Of a stretch of 64,000 nt of DNA, positions 51,376-63,285 are shown piece by piece. The stretch is from Sipunculus nudus (lineage: Eukaryota; Annelida; Sipuncula; Golfingiida; Sipunculidae), in contig CM049320.1 of the NCBI GenBank assembly GCA_026874595.1, positions 48,372,714 through 48,436,713 of the forward strand, in the 5' to 3' direction. The notes beneath the pieces were generated by a model. That model had not been told where the DNA came from. It did not search any database and saw only the letters and a program-made list of their open reading frames with translations. How positions within the stretch are numbered: position 1 is the stretch's first letter; every line of letters begins with the position of its first letter. The position numbers were made by a program, and so were the translations under genes.

Positions 51376-53601
51376 TATAGTGAGCTGACATATACTACCT
51401 GGTTGTTTAGTGACTGTGATTTTGGTTTGTGGGTGTATATTGTATAGATTGATGGGATGCTTCATGTTGCTGTGTACTGAAAGAGTGATGTGTCTGCTAA
51501 AGATGTGAGAGCCTGACAGATGCTGGCTTCATCCATATTCTTCATTGATGTATCAGGATCCACGTTGAGGCCTGTCTTGCACAGTCTTCTCTCTAGTTGT
51601 TCATGGTTGCTTCCATGAAAATGAAGATCTTTAATTTCCTTCTGCTAAAAAACCCAGAAATACAATTTAAATGAATGAATCATGTTTGTATGTTTCAGGG
51701 TGCACTGTGCTCAGTTTCTTCACTGAATGATCACTTTTTCATTTTGTGATTGTTCTTTGTTCACAATGAAAATATAGAGTAGCTTACACAGACTATATCC
51801 AGTATTATTTTAATTATTTTGATATGCGCCAAATCTTTACAGTTGGATGAAGAACCAATGGAACATGGAGTGTGTGAATAGGAATCAGATAATGTTTATG
51901 ATATTTATCATTATTAATGATTGATTAACAGATAACAAAATATGTTATAATTTATAATATCACTTCTTTGACTTTTGTCCTACCTTGTCTTATTCACAAT
52001 GTCTTTATTACGCAATAATTTCCCATTTACAAAAACCGCAAATTTGAATTCCTGTCAAACTAAAAATCAACCACAGTGTTGTATGACATTTATGAAGTGA
52101 TGATTGCACCATAACTGAATCAATGTATTTTGTATTGCATGTATATAATAGTTAATTTTTTAATGTGTATTAACTTTTGATAATGCCACTGAAAACAAAG
52201 CATGTACTGGCAAATGACCAAAGCGTGTTTGTTGATGACAAGAAACCTTGGCCTGAGCTGTCTTGTCTGACAGAGCCTGTCTCAGGCTGTACGTGTTACA
52301 TTGTTACATTGTCGCTGCCAGGAACAGTCACTGTTATTACTGGTGTCCTTATTAAGGCTGGCAGTTAATTATACATAAGGAGTCAGTAGTGTCAGGCCAG
52401 AAATGTTTTCTAATTTCTGGATCATTTCCCAGGGTCCCTTTCTTTGTGGGCGGTTCTTAGGAAATTGTCTCATTGACATCACTTGTGTCTTGAAAGGTTA
52501 ACTGCCACAGCGTAAGAGTTTTTGTGAATTAATTGTTTTCTTTATCTGAGCTGACTGTATTTAATAAGGTGTGCTTCTGTAGTCCCCCACCATCTGTCAC
52601 AGGAGAGGCCTCACATCTACCAGCCTTGTTTATAAGCTTTGTTTATGTTCTTCAAGTCATTATTTGAGATAGTATGGGCTTGAATGTTAATCTTAATTCC
52701 AACATTTTTATGCACCAACTTACGCAGCCTACAAATAGTGTTTTTCACCAACAACAGTCTTTCAGCCCCAAACTGTTATGATATTTGATCAAAAGCACAC
52801 AGCCAGTGCTGCACCATATAATGGGATATAAAAGCTCAATTTCTTTGTACCATCAACTTGGTTCAGTTACATTCTCGATTCATGTTTGCATTCTCCTCTT
52901 TTCTGGTTAGTTCATGTGTACATTTTAATCAGTTCAGTTCATTCTAACTAGAGCAGGTTTGCATTCTGGTCTGTTCAGTTACAGTCTTGGTTTACAACCA
53001 GTCTCTGCTGTTGCTTACATTCTATTTACTTCAGGTAAATAGGTTAGTTCTGTCACCTGGTTCTGGTTCACATTCCAAACAGTTTAATTACATTCAGGTT
53101 AGTTCATTTACAATATTACATTTTAGATTTACATTCTTTTAAGTGAAGTTACATTCTAGTAATTTTAGTTACATTTTACCATAGTTAGTTCAGATTTACC
53201 CCCTAATCTATTCACTCTAACATACCAGTATTATTTTGTAGAGGTCCCTTCTTAATAACCTGTTTATTTTCTAGTTCAAATAATTTCATTCCAGTTCGAG
53301 CTCTTAGTACTCTTGATTTACTTTGCCAGCATTCTGAGACTAATTGGATTTGGTGTAAAAATAAGGCTGTGACATGGTAGGAGAAGAATTACCTGCATTT
53401 CTACATGATATAGAGACCACATGGTCTTTACAGAGTTATCTTCATACATTGATACACCATACCCGGCTATATTTATGTACAGTTTAGTATTCCTAGTTCA
53501 CATAACAACAAATTTAGTCTTCTTTATTGTCTTTATTTTTTAGCAATGTCTGTTTTCAAAGGATTTCTCTGACAGATCTGTTGAATTGATTTCTCTGATT
53601 A
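51376..53601. other. Intronic single-copy DNA with a decayed TTCAGTTACATTCT repeat
   Basis: Most is ordinary intron. Between about 52850 and 53180, short cores such as GTTCAGTTACATTCT and GTTAGTTCA recur at irregular 25-45-bp spacing, probably an old minisatellite. Confidence 0.5.
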
Positions 53602-54675
53602 TATATAAATATCTCTTGGCTTCCTGTTCAAACATGAAGATCTCTTGTCTTCCTGTTCATATATGAAGATTATTTGTCTTCCTGTTCATATATGAAGATC
53701 TCGTGTCTTCCTGTTCATATATGAAGATCACTTGTCTTCCTGATCATATTTTCATATCTCTTGTCCTTCTGGTCATACATGAAGATCTCTTGTCTTCCTG
53801 ATCCTATATTAAGATCTCCTGTCTTCCAGGTCTTATATATTAAGATCTCCTTTCTTTTAATTAAGATATCTCGTCTTCCTAATCATATATCAAGATCTCT
53901 TGTCTTCCTGATCATACATGAAGATCTCTTGTCTTCCTGATCATACATGAAGATCTCTTGTCTTCCTGATCATATATTGAGATCGCTTGTCTTCCTGATC
54001 ATATATTAAGATCTCTTGTCTTCCTGATCATACATGAAGATCTCTTGTCTTCCTGATCATATTTTCAGATCTCTTGTCCTTCTGATCATACATGAAGATC
54101 TCTTGTCTTCCTGATCATTTATTAAGATCTCTTGTCTTCCTGATCATATATTAAGATCTCTTGTCTTCCTGATCATACATGAAGATCTCTTGTCTTCCTG
54201 ATCATATTTTCAGATCTCTTGTCCTTCTGATCATACATGAAGATCTCTTGTCTTCCTGATCATATATTAAGATCTCTTGTCTTCTTGATAATACATGAAG
54301 ATCTCTTGTCTTCCTGATCATATTTTCAGATCTCTTGTTCTTTTGATCATACATGAAGATCTTTTGTATTCCTGATCATATTTTCAGATCTCTTGTCCTT
54401 CTGATCATACATGAAGATCTCTTGTCTTCCTGATCATATATTAAGATCTCTTGTCTTCCTGATCATATATTAAGATCTCTTGTCTTCCTGATCATATTAT
54501 CAGATCTCTTGTTCTGATCATACATGAAGATCTCTTGTTTTCCTGATCATACATTAAGATCTCTTGTCTTCCTGAACATTTATTAAGAGCTCTTGTTTTC
54601 CTGGTCATATATTAAGATCTCTTGTCTTCCTGATCATTTATTAAGATTTCTTGTCTTCCTGATTATATGTTAAGA
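53602..54675. repeat. 29-bp minisatellite, about 37 copies
   Basis: The unit is GATCTCTTGTCTTCCTGATC, then ATATATTAA or ATACATGAA. Recurrent variants ATTTTCA and TCCTTCTG alternate in blocks, which indicates higher-order duplication. The + strand is pyrimidine-biased. Confidence 0.95.
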
Positions 54676-57296
54676 CCCTGTCTTTTATGTTCAGTTACTC
54701 AGTATAAACACCATTTGCTTACACTGAGAGATCACACTAATTGTGTATTCAAGATTACTTTTTTTACTTTTTTTCAGGTGTTAATGTGGTAGATTGAAAA
54801 AAAAAATTACACCAAGGACAAGTTTTTAAAGAAAAAGGTTATAAATAATTGAGCCTGAGGCAGAGATGTTTTGGAGTACATACAGTTGGGCAATTAAGTC
54901 TCCATTACCAGAACAGTTTCCATTGACGATTGTGTGAAGCCACAGTGAGTAAATAATTCAACCTTTGTGGCTTCTGTCTAAACACGCAAATTTTCAAATA
55001 AGAAACCTTTGATCAAGCGTGGCCTGACGTGAGGAGTGAAAGCTAATTAAACAGAGGAAGTGTTATTTTTTAGCGTCTTTGGCATCTGACGGTGATGTTA
55101 ATTTTTGTGATTTACTATTACAGATATCACAGCAGTGTGCTCATTAACTGCTGCTTGTTATCCCAAGCAGTAATTACACACAAGTACATAAGCGGTTCAG
55201 CTGTCAGGTGGAATCGAATGATGCAGTAAGTGAGATTAAGCAAGAACACTGCCAAATTCAGAACTGTCAGCAAGAAAGTCAAACGGCTTGCCAGTAATAC
55301 GTAGATGTGAGGGGTAATTGTGTCTGAATGAGACTGTCAGTGTGATTTGTAAGGCCAGCTGATCATGCTGACGACTCCTGTCACCTGCGAGGCTTCTTCA
55401 CCACTGTTGTAAGGGTGTTAGATGGTAATGTCAGGAACTGGATGAGTTCCCCAGCTAACACTCCATTTCCATAATGGCACGCTACACTTTTTCAGTCTGA
55501 CTTTTCAGGCTAGAGGGGTATTGATAAGCTTAAGGTATTCCAACCTAAACCTTTGATCTCTTCTGTAAATTTTAAAAAAATATTAGTTGTTCCTTTTTGT
55601 CCATTTGTGTAGGTGTTCCTGCATTATATTCTTCCTGTTTCTTTATCCTTAAGGTTTCTTTTCATCCTAACATACTCTGTTTCCATAGCGATTCCTCCTT
55701 TTTACTTATTTCAGTTATTGTGGTTCTATACATTTATGTCTTATTGCAGTTGTCACGATTCTATACATGTTTTAATATAATTATTACATTTCTTTCCCTT
55801 CATACTGTTTGTGTTTGTTACTCAGGAGAAATGTCCATCTAGTGCAGGCTAAATTTGAATTTGTTGGTTCTCAGCAGAAGTGTTTGTCCGATACAGGAGG
55901 ACATGTTTGTGTCATCACCAGGCATTCCTCACATAACACAAAAGATAACACTGAGCTTTCAAAGGATGATTGTAATCAGTCATATGGTCATGAAATGTTC
56001 ATCTCAGCTGAATGGGTGATCGTGCTGTAATGGTGATTTGTATTTTATTCTTCAGAAGCCCCACTGTTTAAGCTAAAGCCCTGAAATTTTGCACTGAGTT
56101 AACTTGGGCAATTTCCCAGACCTAATGTGAAACCAGGTCACTGTGACCTTGTTCTTTAAATGTTCATTATTAATGCTTTTTTGATGCCTATATGAGTGAT
56201 GTATTATTGTTCTGATCATTCCTTAAAAACATTTTATTCTTCGTGCTGTCATACAAAAACAGAAGTAAAAACACATAGCTCTCATACTTTTAAACAATAG
56301 CATTTTCAAACTGATTTTGCAAACAACTACATGACTAAATTTTATCCAGGTGTTTGCATTAATATTCTCTGATATAGATCTACAACCATTACTAGGGACA
56401 TTCCATGTGATGTCACTGTGTATATACAAAGAACAAAATGTAATAAAAATATGTACCTCTTGCAGTAGTAAACTGATGTATAATAAATCATAGGAAAAGC
56501 CAGAGGTTTTAGAGATTCATGTGTAGGTAACTCAGCAGGATGATTAAGCTACAGGCTGAAGGTAAATGGTAGACAGAGTTTAAGAGTAAACACTGTCAAA
56601 TCACATACAGAACCTGTCTCCATTGGGATGTTGGTGCTCCATGTACGTCAAGGGTTGTATACGTGTTGTACATGAACATCCCATATGTGACCCACTCTGT
56701 CAGACTCACCTCCAATATCCCCAGCACTCCCACAGAGAACATGGAAACACTTCATTGTCTCAGAAGGGATATTCCTGTCACCGCCTGTGTTGTCACTCTA
56801 AATGATGTCGCTGAAATATCTGTCAGAAGGGGATTGTCTCATCTGAAAATTATATAGAAGGTGTTTGGTGAGGGGACCTGCCCATAGCTGTTCTTGATGG
56901 GTTCTGGTGTTTATGTTTCCATGTTGACATGACAGTCATGAGTCATCAGGCTGATCACTGTACACACTGACCTCACGCAGAATTGTAGACCCCCTGGCCT
57001 CTGATGCCTTCATTCCTAGCATTAAATCACATTAAACCCACTTCATATCATCTGTCCTTTGGGTGAAATACCATGCTATTGAGTCCTTCCTGTCATATTG
57101 ATTATGGCAGTTGGGGTAGATTTTTTTTATGAATTTATCTCTTCATCAATAAATTTGCGATCAGCTCTGCTCAATAACATTGTTTATCTTGTTGTTCCTC
57201 AAAATATACAGCAATACAGCCTGCAAGCAGAGTTTCAGGGCAGACTCACAGTCAACACATTTTACTACACACATGTAACCAGGCACAATGTATACT
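54676..57296. other. Intronic single-copy DNA
   Basis: No gene recognised. It contains a perfect AGGTCA-CTG-TGACCT palindrome at 56135. The last 50 bp before 57297 already show decayed 29-bp units. Confidence 0.5.
56135..56149. promoter_or_regulatory. Perfect palindromic estrogen-response-element consensus
   Basis: AGGTCACTGTGACCT is an inverted repeat of AGGTCA with a 3-bp spacer. Its reverse complement, AGGTCACAGTGACCT, is the classical vitellogenin-type ERE. Sequence match only. Dispersed repeats of invertebrates can carry this motif. Confidence 0.45.
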
Positions 57297-58016
57297 GCTG
57301 ACACAGGCAGCCATCACATTGTACTGAACACACAGGCAGCCATCACATTGTACAGCTGACACAGGCAGTCATCACATTATACTACACACACAGGCAGTCA
57401 TCACATTGTACTGAACACACAGGCAGCCATCACATTGTACAGCTGACACAGGCAGTCATCACATTATACTACACACACAGGCAGTCATCACATTGTACTA
57501 CTCACACAGGCAGCCATCTCATTGTACTGCACACACAGGCAGCCATCACATTGTACAGCTGACACAGGCAGTCATCACATTATACTACACACAGGCAGTC
57601 ATCACATTGTACTACTCACACAAGCAGCCATCACGTTGTACTGCACACACAGGCAGTCATTACATTGTACAGTTGACACAGGCAGCCATCACATTGTACT
57701 ACTCACACAGGCAGCCATCACATTGTACTACTCACACAGGCAGTCATCACATTGTACTACTCACACAGGCAGTCATCACATTGTACTACTCACACAGGCA
57801 GCCATCACGTTGTACTGCACACACAGGCAGTCATTACATTGTACAGTTGACACAGGCAGTCATCACATTATACTACACACAGGCAGTCATCACATTGTAC
57901 TACTCACACAGGCAGCCATCACGTTGTACTGCACACACAGGCAGTCATTACATTGTACAGTTGACACAGGCAGTCATCACATTGTACTACTCACACAGGC
58001 AGTCATCATATTGTAC
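57297..58016. repeat. 29-bp minisatellite, left part, about 25 copies
   Basis: The unit is CACAGGCAGTCATCACATTG, then TACTACTCA. Variants are GCCATC, ACACA, GCACA, AGCTGA and AGTTGA. The array is split at 58016 by an 830-bp insertion and continues at 58847. As 29 is not a multiple of three, open frames cycle with a 29-residue (87-nt) period and are not genes. Confidence 0.96.
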
Positions 58017-58846
58017 TGTCAGGGGTTGCCGACTCGCAGGTTCTCTCATGAAAACTTGAACTCCAGACAGATGTTAAGACGATGTTTAATCAATATATTA
58101 AAGCCGTACAGGTTCGCACCATTCACATACACTAAAATATATTAAAACAGCAGGCTACTGGAGACTTGAGACTTGGCACCTCCGACTTTACAACTTTTCA
58201 GTGCCATCCCAGTATACTTATACATTCTAGAGGCGTGAGTGAAAACCTTAACGAAACAGGGGTTGCAAGGCTGGTGCTGATATCGCTATCTGGTCCAGTC
58301 AGAGTAAAAGTGTGTTTCTTCTTAATGCTTAAAATGGATATAATCCAAAGACTACTATAGGCTCAACAATAAATAATACCTTGCTAGATAGCTCACACAA
58401 CACTTTATCAGTAATACTAATTGTGACATATTAACGAATTATAATTAACTTGTAATGTGAAACAAACTTAGATTATACTATGTGGATCTTAATTTATCAA
58501 CTGAAAAATGATTTATAACTGGAAAATTAAATAAGGTTAGGTATCATGGCATATATGTACATACAGAGAACAAAGAGACCCACCTGATACTCTATTATTC
58601 TAAGAAATATAAATTAGGACCTGGTTGCAAATGAAGAATATACTTTAACAGAAAACACTCTATCTCTCTATATATATCCATATGGGGTATTAAGCAGGGG
58701 TCGAGGGGAAGCCATCAGCCTCACTGGCAGACGCTTGGCTGGATGGCCCCCTTACGCAATCAGACCGGAGGGACCAGAACTAATAGTTAATGGCTGGACA
58801 TCAGTGTACGCCTAGACCTGTATGTGTAAGTGTGTACTTTGTAACA
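58017..58846. mobile_element. 830-bp insertion with TG...CA ends, likely solo LTR
   Basis: The sequence from TGTCAGGGGTTGCC to CTTTGTAACA interrupts the 29-bp array and is flanked by GTAC on both sides (58013-58016 and 58847-58850). Removing it plus one GTAC restores an exact array unit (ATTGTAC-TGCACACACAGG). TG...CA ends, TGT/ACA termini and a 4-bp target duplication are typical of LTR retrotransposons, and a length of 830 bp without coding suits a solo LTR. An AATAAA lies at 58368. Orientation is undetermined, and no gag/pol is present. Confidence 0.8.
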
Positions 58847-61172
58847 GTACTGCACACACAGGCAGCCATCAAATTGTGCAGCTTACACAGGCAGCCATCA
58901 CATTGTGCAGCTTACACAGGCAGTCATCACATTGTACTACTCACACAGGCAGCCATCTCATTGTACTGCTCACACAGGCAGTCATCACATTGTACTACTC
59001 ACACAGGCAGCCATCACATTGTACTGCTCACACAGGCAGTCATCACATTGTACTACTAACACAGGCAGTCATTACATTGTACTACACACACAGGCAGCCA
59101 TCACATTGTACTACACACACAGGCAGCCATTACATTGTACAGCTTACACAGGCAGAGATTACATTGTACTACACACACAGGCAGCCATCACATTGTACAG
59201 CTTACACAGGCAGTCATCACATTGTACTGCTCACACAGGCAGTCATCACATTGTACTACTAACACAGGCAGTCATCACATTGTACTACTCACACAGGCAG
59301 TCATCACATTGTACTACACACAGGCAACCATCACATTGTACAGCTGACACAGGCAGCCATCTCATTGTACTGCACACACAGGCAGCCATCACATTGTGCA
59401 GCTTACACAGGCAGTCATCACATTGTACTGCTCACACAGGCAGTCATCACATTGTACTACTAACACAGGCAGTCATCACATTGTACTACTCACACATGCA
59501 GTCATCACATTGTACTACACACACAGGCAGCCATCACATTGTACAGCTTACACAGGCAGTCATCACATTGTACTACTCACACAGGCAGTCATTACATTGT
59601 ACTGCACACACAGGCAGCCATCACATTGTGCAGCTTACACAGGCAGTCATCACATTGTACTGCTCACACAGGCAGTCATCACATTGTACTACTAACACAG
59701 GCAGTCATCACATTGTACTACACACAGGCAGCCATCGCATTGTACTACACACACAGGCAGCCATCACATTGTACTGCTCACACAGGCAGTCATCACATTG
59801 TACTACTAACACAGGCAGTCATCACATTGTACTACTCACACAGGCAGTCATCACATTGTACTACACACACAGGCAGCCATCACATTGTACAGCTTACACA
59901 GGCAGTCATCACATTGTACTACTCACACAGGCAGTCATTACATTGTACTGCACACACAGGCAGCCATCACATTGTGCAGCTTACACAGGCAGTCATCACA
60001 TTGTACTGCTCACACAGGCAGTCATCACATTGTACTACTAACACAGGCAGTCATCACATTGTACTACACACAGGCAGCCATCACATTGTACTACACACAC
60101 AGGCAGCCATCACATTGTACAGCTGACACAGGCAGTCATCACATTGTACTGCACACACAGGCAGCCATCACATTGTGCAGCTTACACAGGCAGTCATCAC
60201 ATTGTACTGCTCACACAGGCAGTCATCACATTGTACTACTAACACAGGCAGTCATCACATTGTACTACTCACACAGGCAGTCATCACATTGTACTACTAA
60301 CACAGGCAGTCATCACATTGTACTACTGACACAGGCAGTCATCACATTGTACTACTCACACAGGCAGCCATCACATTGTACTACACACACAGGCAGTCAT
60401 TACATTATACTACACACACAGGCAGTCATTACATTATACTACACACATAGGCAGTCATTACATTATGCTACACACAGGCAGCCATCACATTATACTACAC
60501 ACACAGGCAGCCATCACATTGTACTACACACACAGGCAGTCATCACATTGTACAGCTGACACAGGCAGTCATTACATTATACTACACACAGAGGCAGTCA
60601 TTACATTATACTACACACACAGGCAGTCATTACATTATACTACAAACACAGGCAGCCATCACATTATACTACACACACAGGCAGCCGTCAAATTGTACAG
60701 CTTACACAGGCAGTCATTACATTATACTACACACACAGGGAGTTATCAAATTATGCTACACACACAGGCAGTCATTACATTATACTACACACACAGGCAG
60801 ACATCAAATTGTACTGCACACACAGGCAGTCATTACATTATACTACACACACAGGCTTCATTACATTGTCCTACACACACAGGCAGCCATCACATTGTAC
60901 TGCTGACACAGGCAGCCATCACATTGTACTGTTCACAGGGAGTCATCACATTATACTTCACACACAGGCAGTCATCACATTGTACTACTCATACAGGCAG
61001 TCATCACATTGTACTACACACAAAGGAAGTCATGAAGTTGTACTGCTAACACAGGCAGCCATCACATTATACTACACACACAGGCAGCCATCACATTGTG
61101 CTGTTCACAGGTAGTCATCACATTTTACTTCACACACAGACAGTCATCACATTGTACTGTTCACACAGGCAG
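58847..61172. repeat. 29-bp minisatellite, right part, about 80 copies
   Basis: This is the same unit as 57297-58016. Marker units TTGTGCAGCTTACACAGG at 59395, 59627, 59972 and 60173 begin similar strings of variants, revealing higher-order blocks of about 7-12 units. Units from 60,400 on carry mostly ATTATACTACACACACAGG. The longest frame is 378 codons (58905-60041) and simply translates the repeat. Confidence 0.96.
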
Positions 61173-61175
61173 GAG

Positions 61176-62996
61176 GACAAGGTAGACAGGGAACTAAGTG
61201 GTATTACCTGGAGGGCACGGAAGAAAGCGGAACTCAGTGATATTACCTGGAGGCCATGGTAGACAGGGGAACCCAGTGATATTACCTGTAGATAGGGGAA
61301 CTAAGTGATATTACCTGGAGGGCATGGTACATAGGGTAACTCGGTGATATTACCTGGAGGACATGGTTTACAGGGCACCTCAGTGATATTACCTGGAGGA
61401 CATTGTAGACAGGGGAACCCTGTGATATTACCTGTAGATATGGGAACTCAGTGATATTACCTGGAGGACATGGTAGACAAGAGAACCCAGTGATATTACC
61501 TGTAGATAGGGGAACTCAGTGATATTACCTGGAGGACATGGTAGATAGGGGAACCCAGTGATATTACATGTAGACAGGGGAACTCAGTGATATTACCTGG
61601 AGGACATGGTCGATAGGGGAACTCAGTGATATTACCTGTAGGACATGGTAGACAGGGGAACCCAGTGATATTACCTGTAGATAGGGGAACTCAGTGATAT
61701 TACCTGGAGGACAGGGTAGACAGAAGAACCCAGTGATATTACCTGGAGGACATGGTAGATAGGGTAACTCGGTGATATTACCTGGAGGACATGGTTTACA
61801 GGGCACCTCAGTGATATTACCTGGAGGACATTGTAGACAGGGGAACCCTGTGATATTACCTGTAGATATGGGAACTCAGTGATATTACCTGGAGGACATG
61901 GTAGACAAGAGAACCCAGTGATATTACCTGTAGATAGGGGAACTCAGTGATATTACCTGGAGGACATGGTAGATAGGGGAACCCAGTGATATTACATGTA
62001 GACAGGGGAACTCAGTGATATTACCTGGAGGACATGGTCGATAGGGGAACTCAGTGATATTACCTGTAGGACATGGTAGACAGGGGAACCCAGTGATATT
62101 ACCTGTAGATAGGGGAACTCAGTGATATTACCTGGAGGACATGGTAGACAGGGGAACCCAGTGATATTACCTGGAGGACATGGTAGATAGGGGAACTCAG
62201 TGATATTACCTGTAGATAGGGAAACTCTGTGATATTACCTGGAGGACATGGTAGATAGGGGAACCCAGTGATATTACCTGTAGATAGGTGAACTCAGTGA
62301 TATTACCTGGAGGACATGGTAGACAGGGGAACCCAGTGATATTACCTGTAGATAGGGGAACTCAGTGATATTACCTGGAGGACATGGTAGATAGGGGAAT
62401 TCAGTGATATTAACTGTAGATAGGGGAACTCAGTGATATTACCTGGAGGACATGGTAGACACGGGAACCCAGTGATATTACCTGTAGATAGGGGAACTCA
62501 GAGATATTACCTGTAGATAGGGGAACTCAGAGATATTACCTGGAGGACATGGTAGACAGGGGAACCCAGTGATATTACCTGTAGATAGGGGAACTCAGAG
62601 ATATTACCTGGAGGACATGGTAGGCAGGGGAACCCAGTGATATTACCTGTAGATGTTGGAACTCAGTGATATTACCTCGAGGGCATTGTAGATAGGGGAA
62701 CTCAGTGATATTACCTGGAGGACATGGTAGACAAGGGAACCCAGTGATATTACCTGTAGATAGGGGAACTCAGTAATATTACCTGGAGGACAGGGTAGAC
62801 AGAAGAACCCAGTGATATTACCTGGAGGACATGGTAGACAGGGGAACCCAGTGATATTACCTGGAGGACATGGTAGACAGGGGAACCCAGTGATATTACC
62901 TGTAGATAGGGGAACTCAGTGATATTACCTGGAGGACATGGAAACAGGACAACTCAGAGATATTACCTGGAGGACATTGTAGACAGGGGAACAGGG
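61176..62996. repeat. 39+29-bp composite minisatellite abutting the second exon
   Basis: Two related units alternate irregularly: GTGATATTACCTGGAGGACA then TGGTAGACAGGGGAACCCA (39 bp), and GTGATATTACCTGTAGATAG then GGGAACTCA (29 bp), often as a 68-bp dimer. A block starting GGGTAACTCGG at 61334 recurs at 61762, a 428-bp tandem duplication. The array ends about 75 bp before the splice acceptor of the next exon. Confidence 0.96.
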
Positions 62997-63069
62997 TAAG
63001 AACTTGAATTATATTAATGGATAAAGCAAAATATTTTCTGCACTTATATAATTTGGGTTTTTATTTCAG

Positions 63070-63285
63070 ATCCGTGTAGAGATATACAGTGCAGACAGGG
63101 GACAGTATGCCTGCTTGATATGAACAGGAAACCTACGTGCCAGTGTAACAGTCGCTGCTCCAACGATTTTGCCCCTGTTTGTGGAAGTGATGGTAACACC
63201 TACAGCAGTGAGTGTCAGCTCAACAATGAGGCCTGCAAGCAGCGGAAGGACCTGCGTGTGCTGTTCCGAGGGGAATGTCATACAG
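63070..63285 (+). CDS. AGRN: Agrin-like exon encoding the next complete follistatin/Kazal module
   Basis: The exon is 216 nt (72 codons), phase 1 at both ends. Acceptor GGGTTTTTATTTCAG precedes 63070 and donor ACAG|GTAAGA follows 63285. Numbering from the Asp completed by the previous exon's last G, ten cysteines lie at 3, 8, 14, 24, 26, 30, 38, 49, 56 and 70. A FOLN hairpin (3-26) is followed by a Kazal domain with VCGSDGNTYSSEC (37-49), a canonical signature. Spliced to the upstream exon it gives GKC-DPC with no frame change. The symmetrical 1-1 phase means modules of this type can be duplicated or skipped without frameshift. The module continues into a following exon outside the window, since no further FS exon is seen by 64000. 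Confidence 0.9.

Larger units (their letters stand above)
13502..63069 (+). other. 49.6-kb phase-1 intron between the two FS exons
   Basis: It begins GTAAGTAATC after 13501 and ends GGGTTTTTATTTCAG at 63069. Both borders split a codon after its first base: the G at 13501 plus AT at 63070-63071 makes Asp. Between them I see no further cysteine-rich exon in the sense direction, but at least thirteen tandem arrays and three mobile-element remnants. A small skipped exon cannot be excluded by eye. Confidence 0.85.

Noticed and set aside
50497-51447. A 316-codon open frame with VLTVTGK repeats
   Set aside because: It spans the 42-bp array. Two other + frames and the minus strand are also open there, with no start context or domain.
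58905-60041. A 378-codon open frame, the longest in the window
   Set aside because: It lies wholly within the 29-bp minisatellite and repeats every 29 residues. Overlapping frames are open as well, so it is a periodicity artefact.
53602-61172. CRISPR-like regular repeats of 29 bp
   Set aside because: The units are contiguous with no unique spacers, there are no cas genes, and the exon structure shows this is animal DNA.
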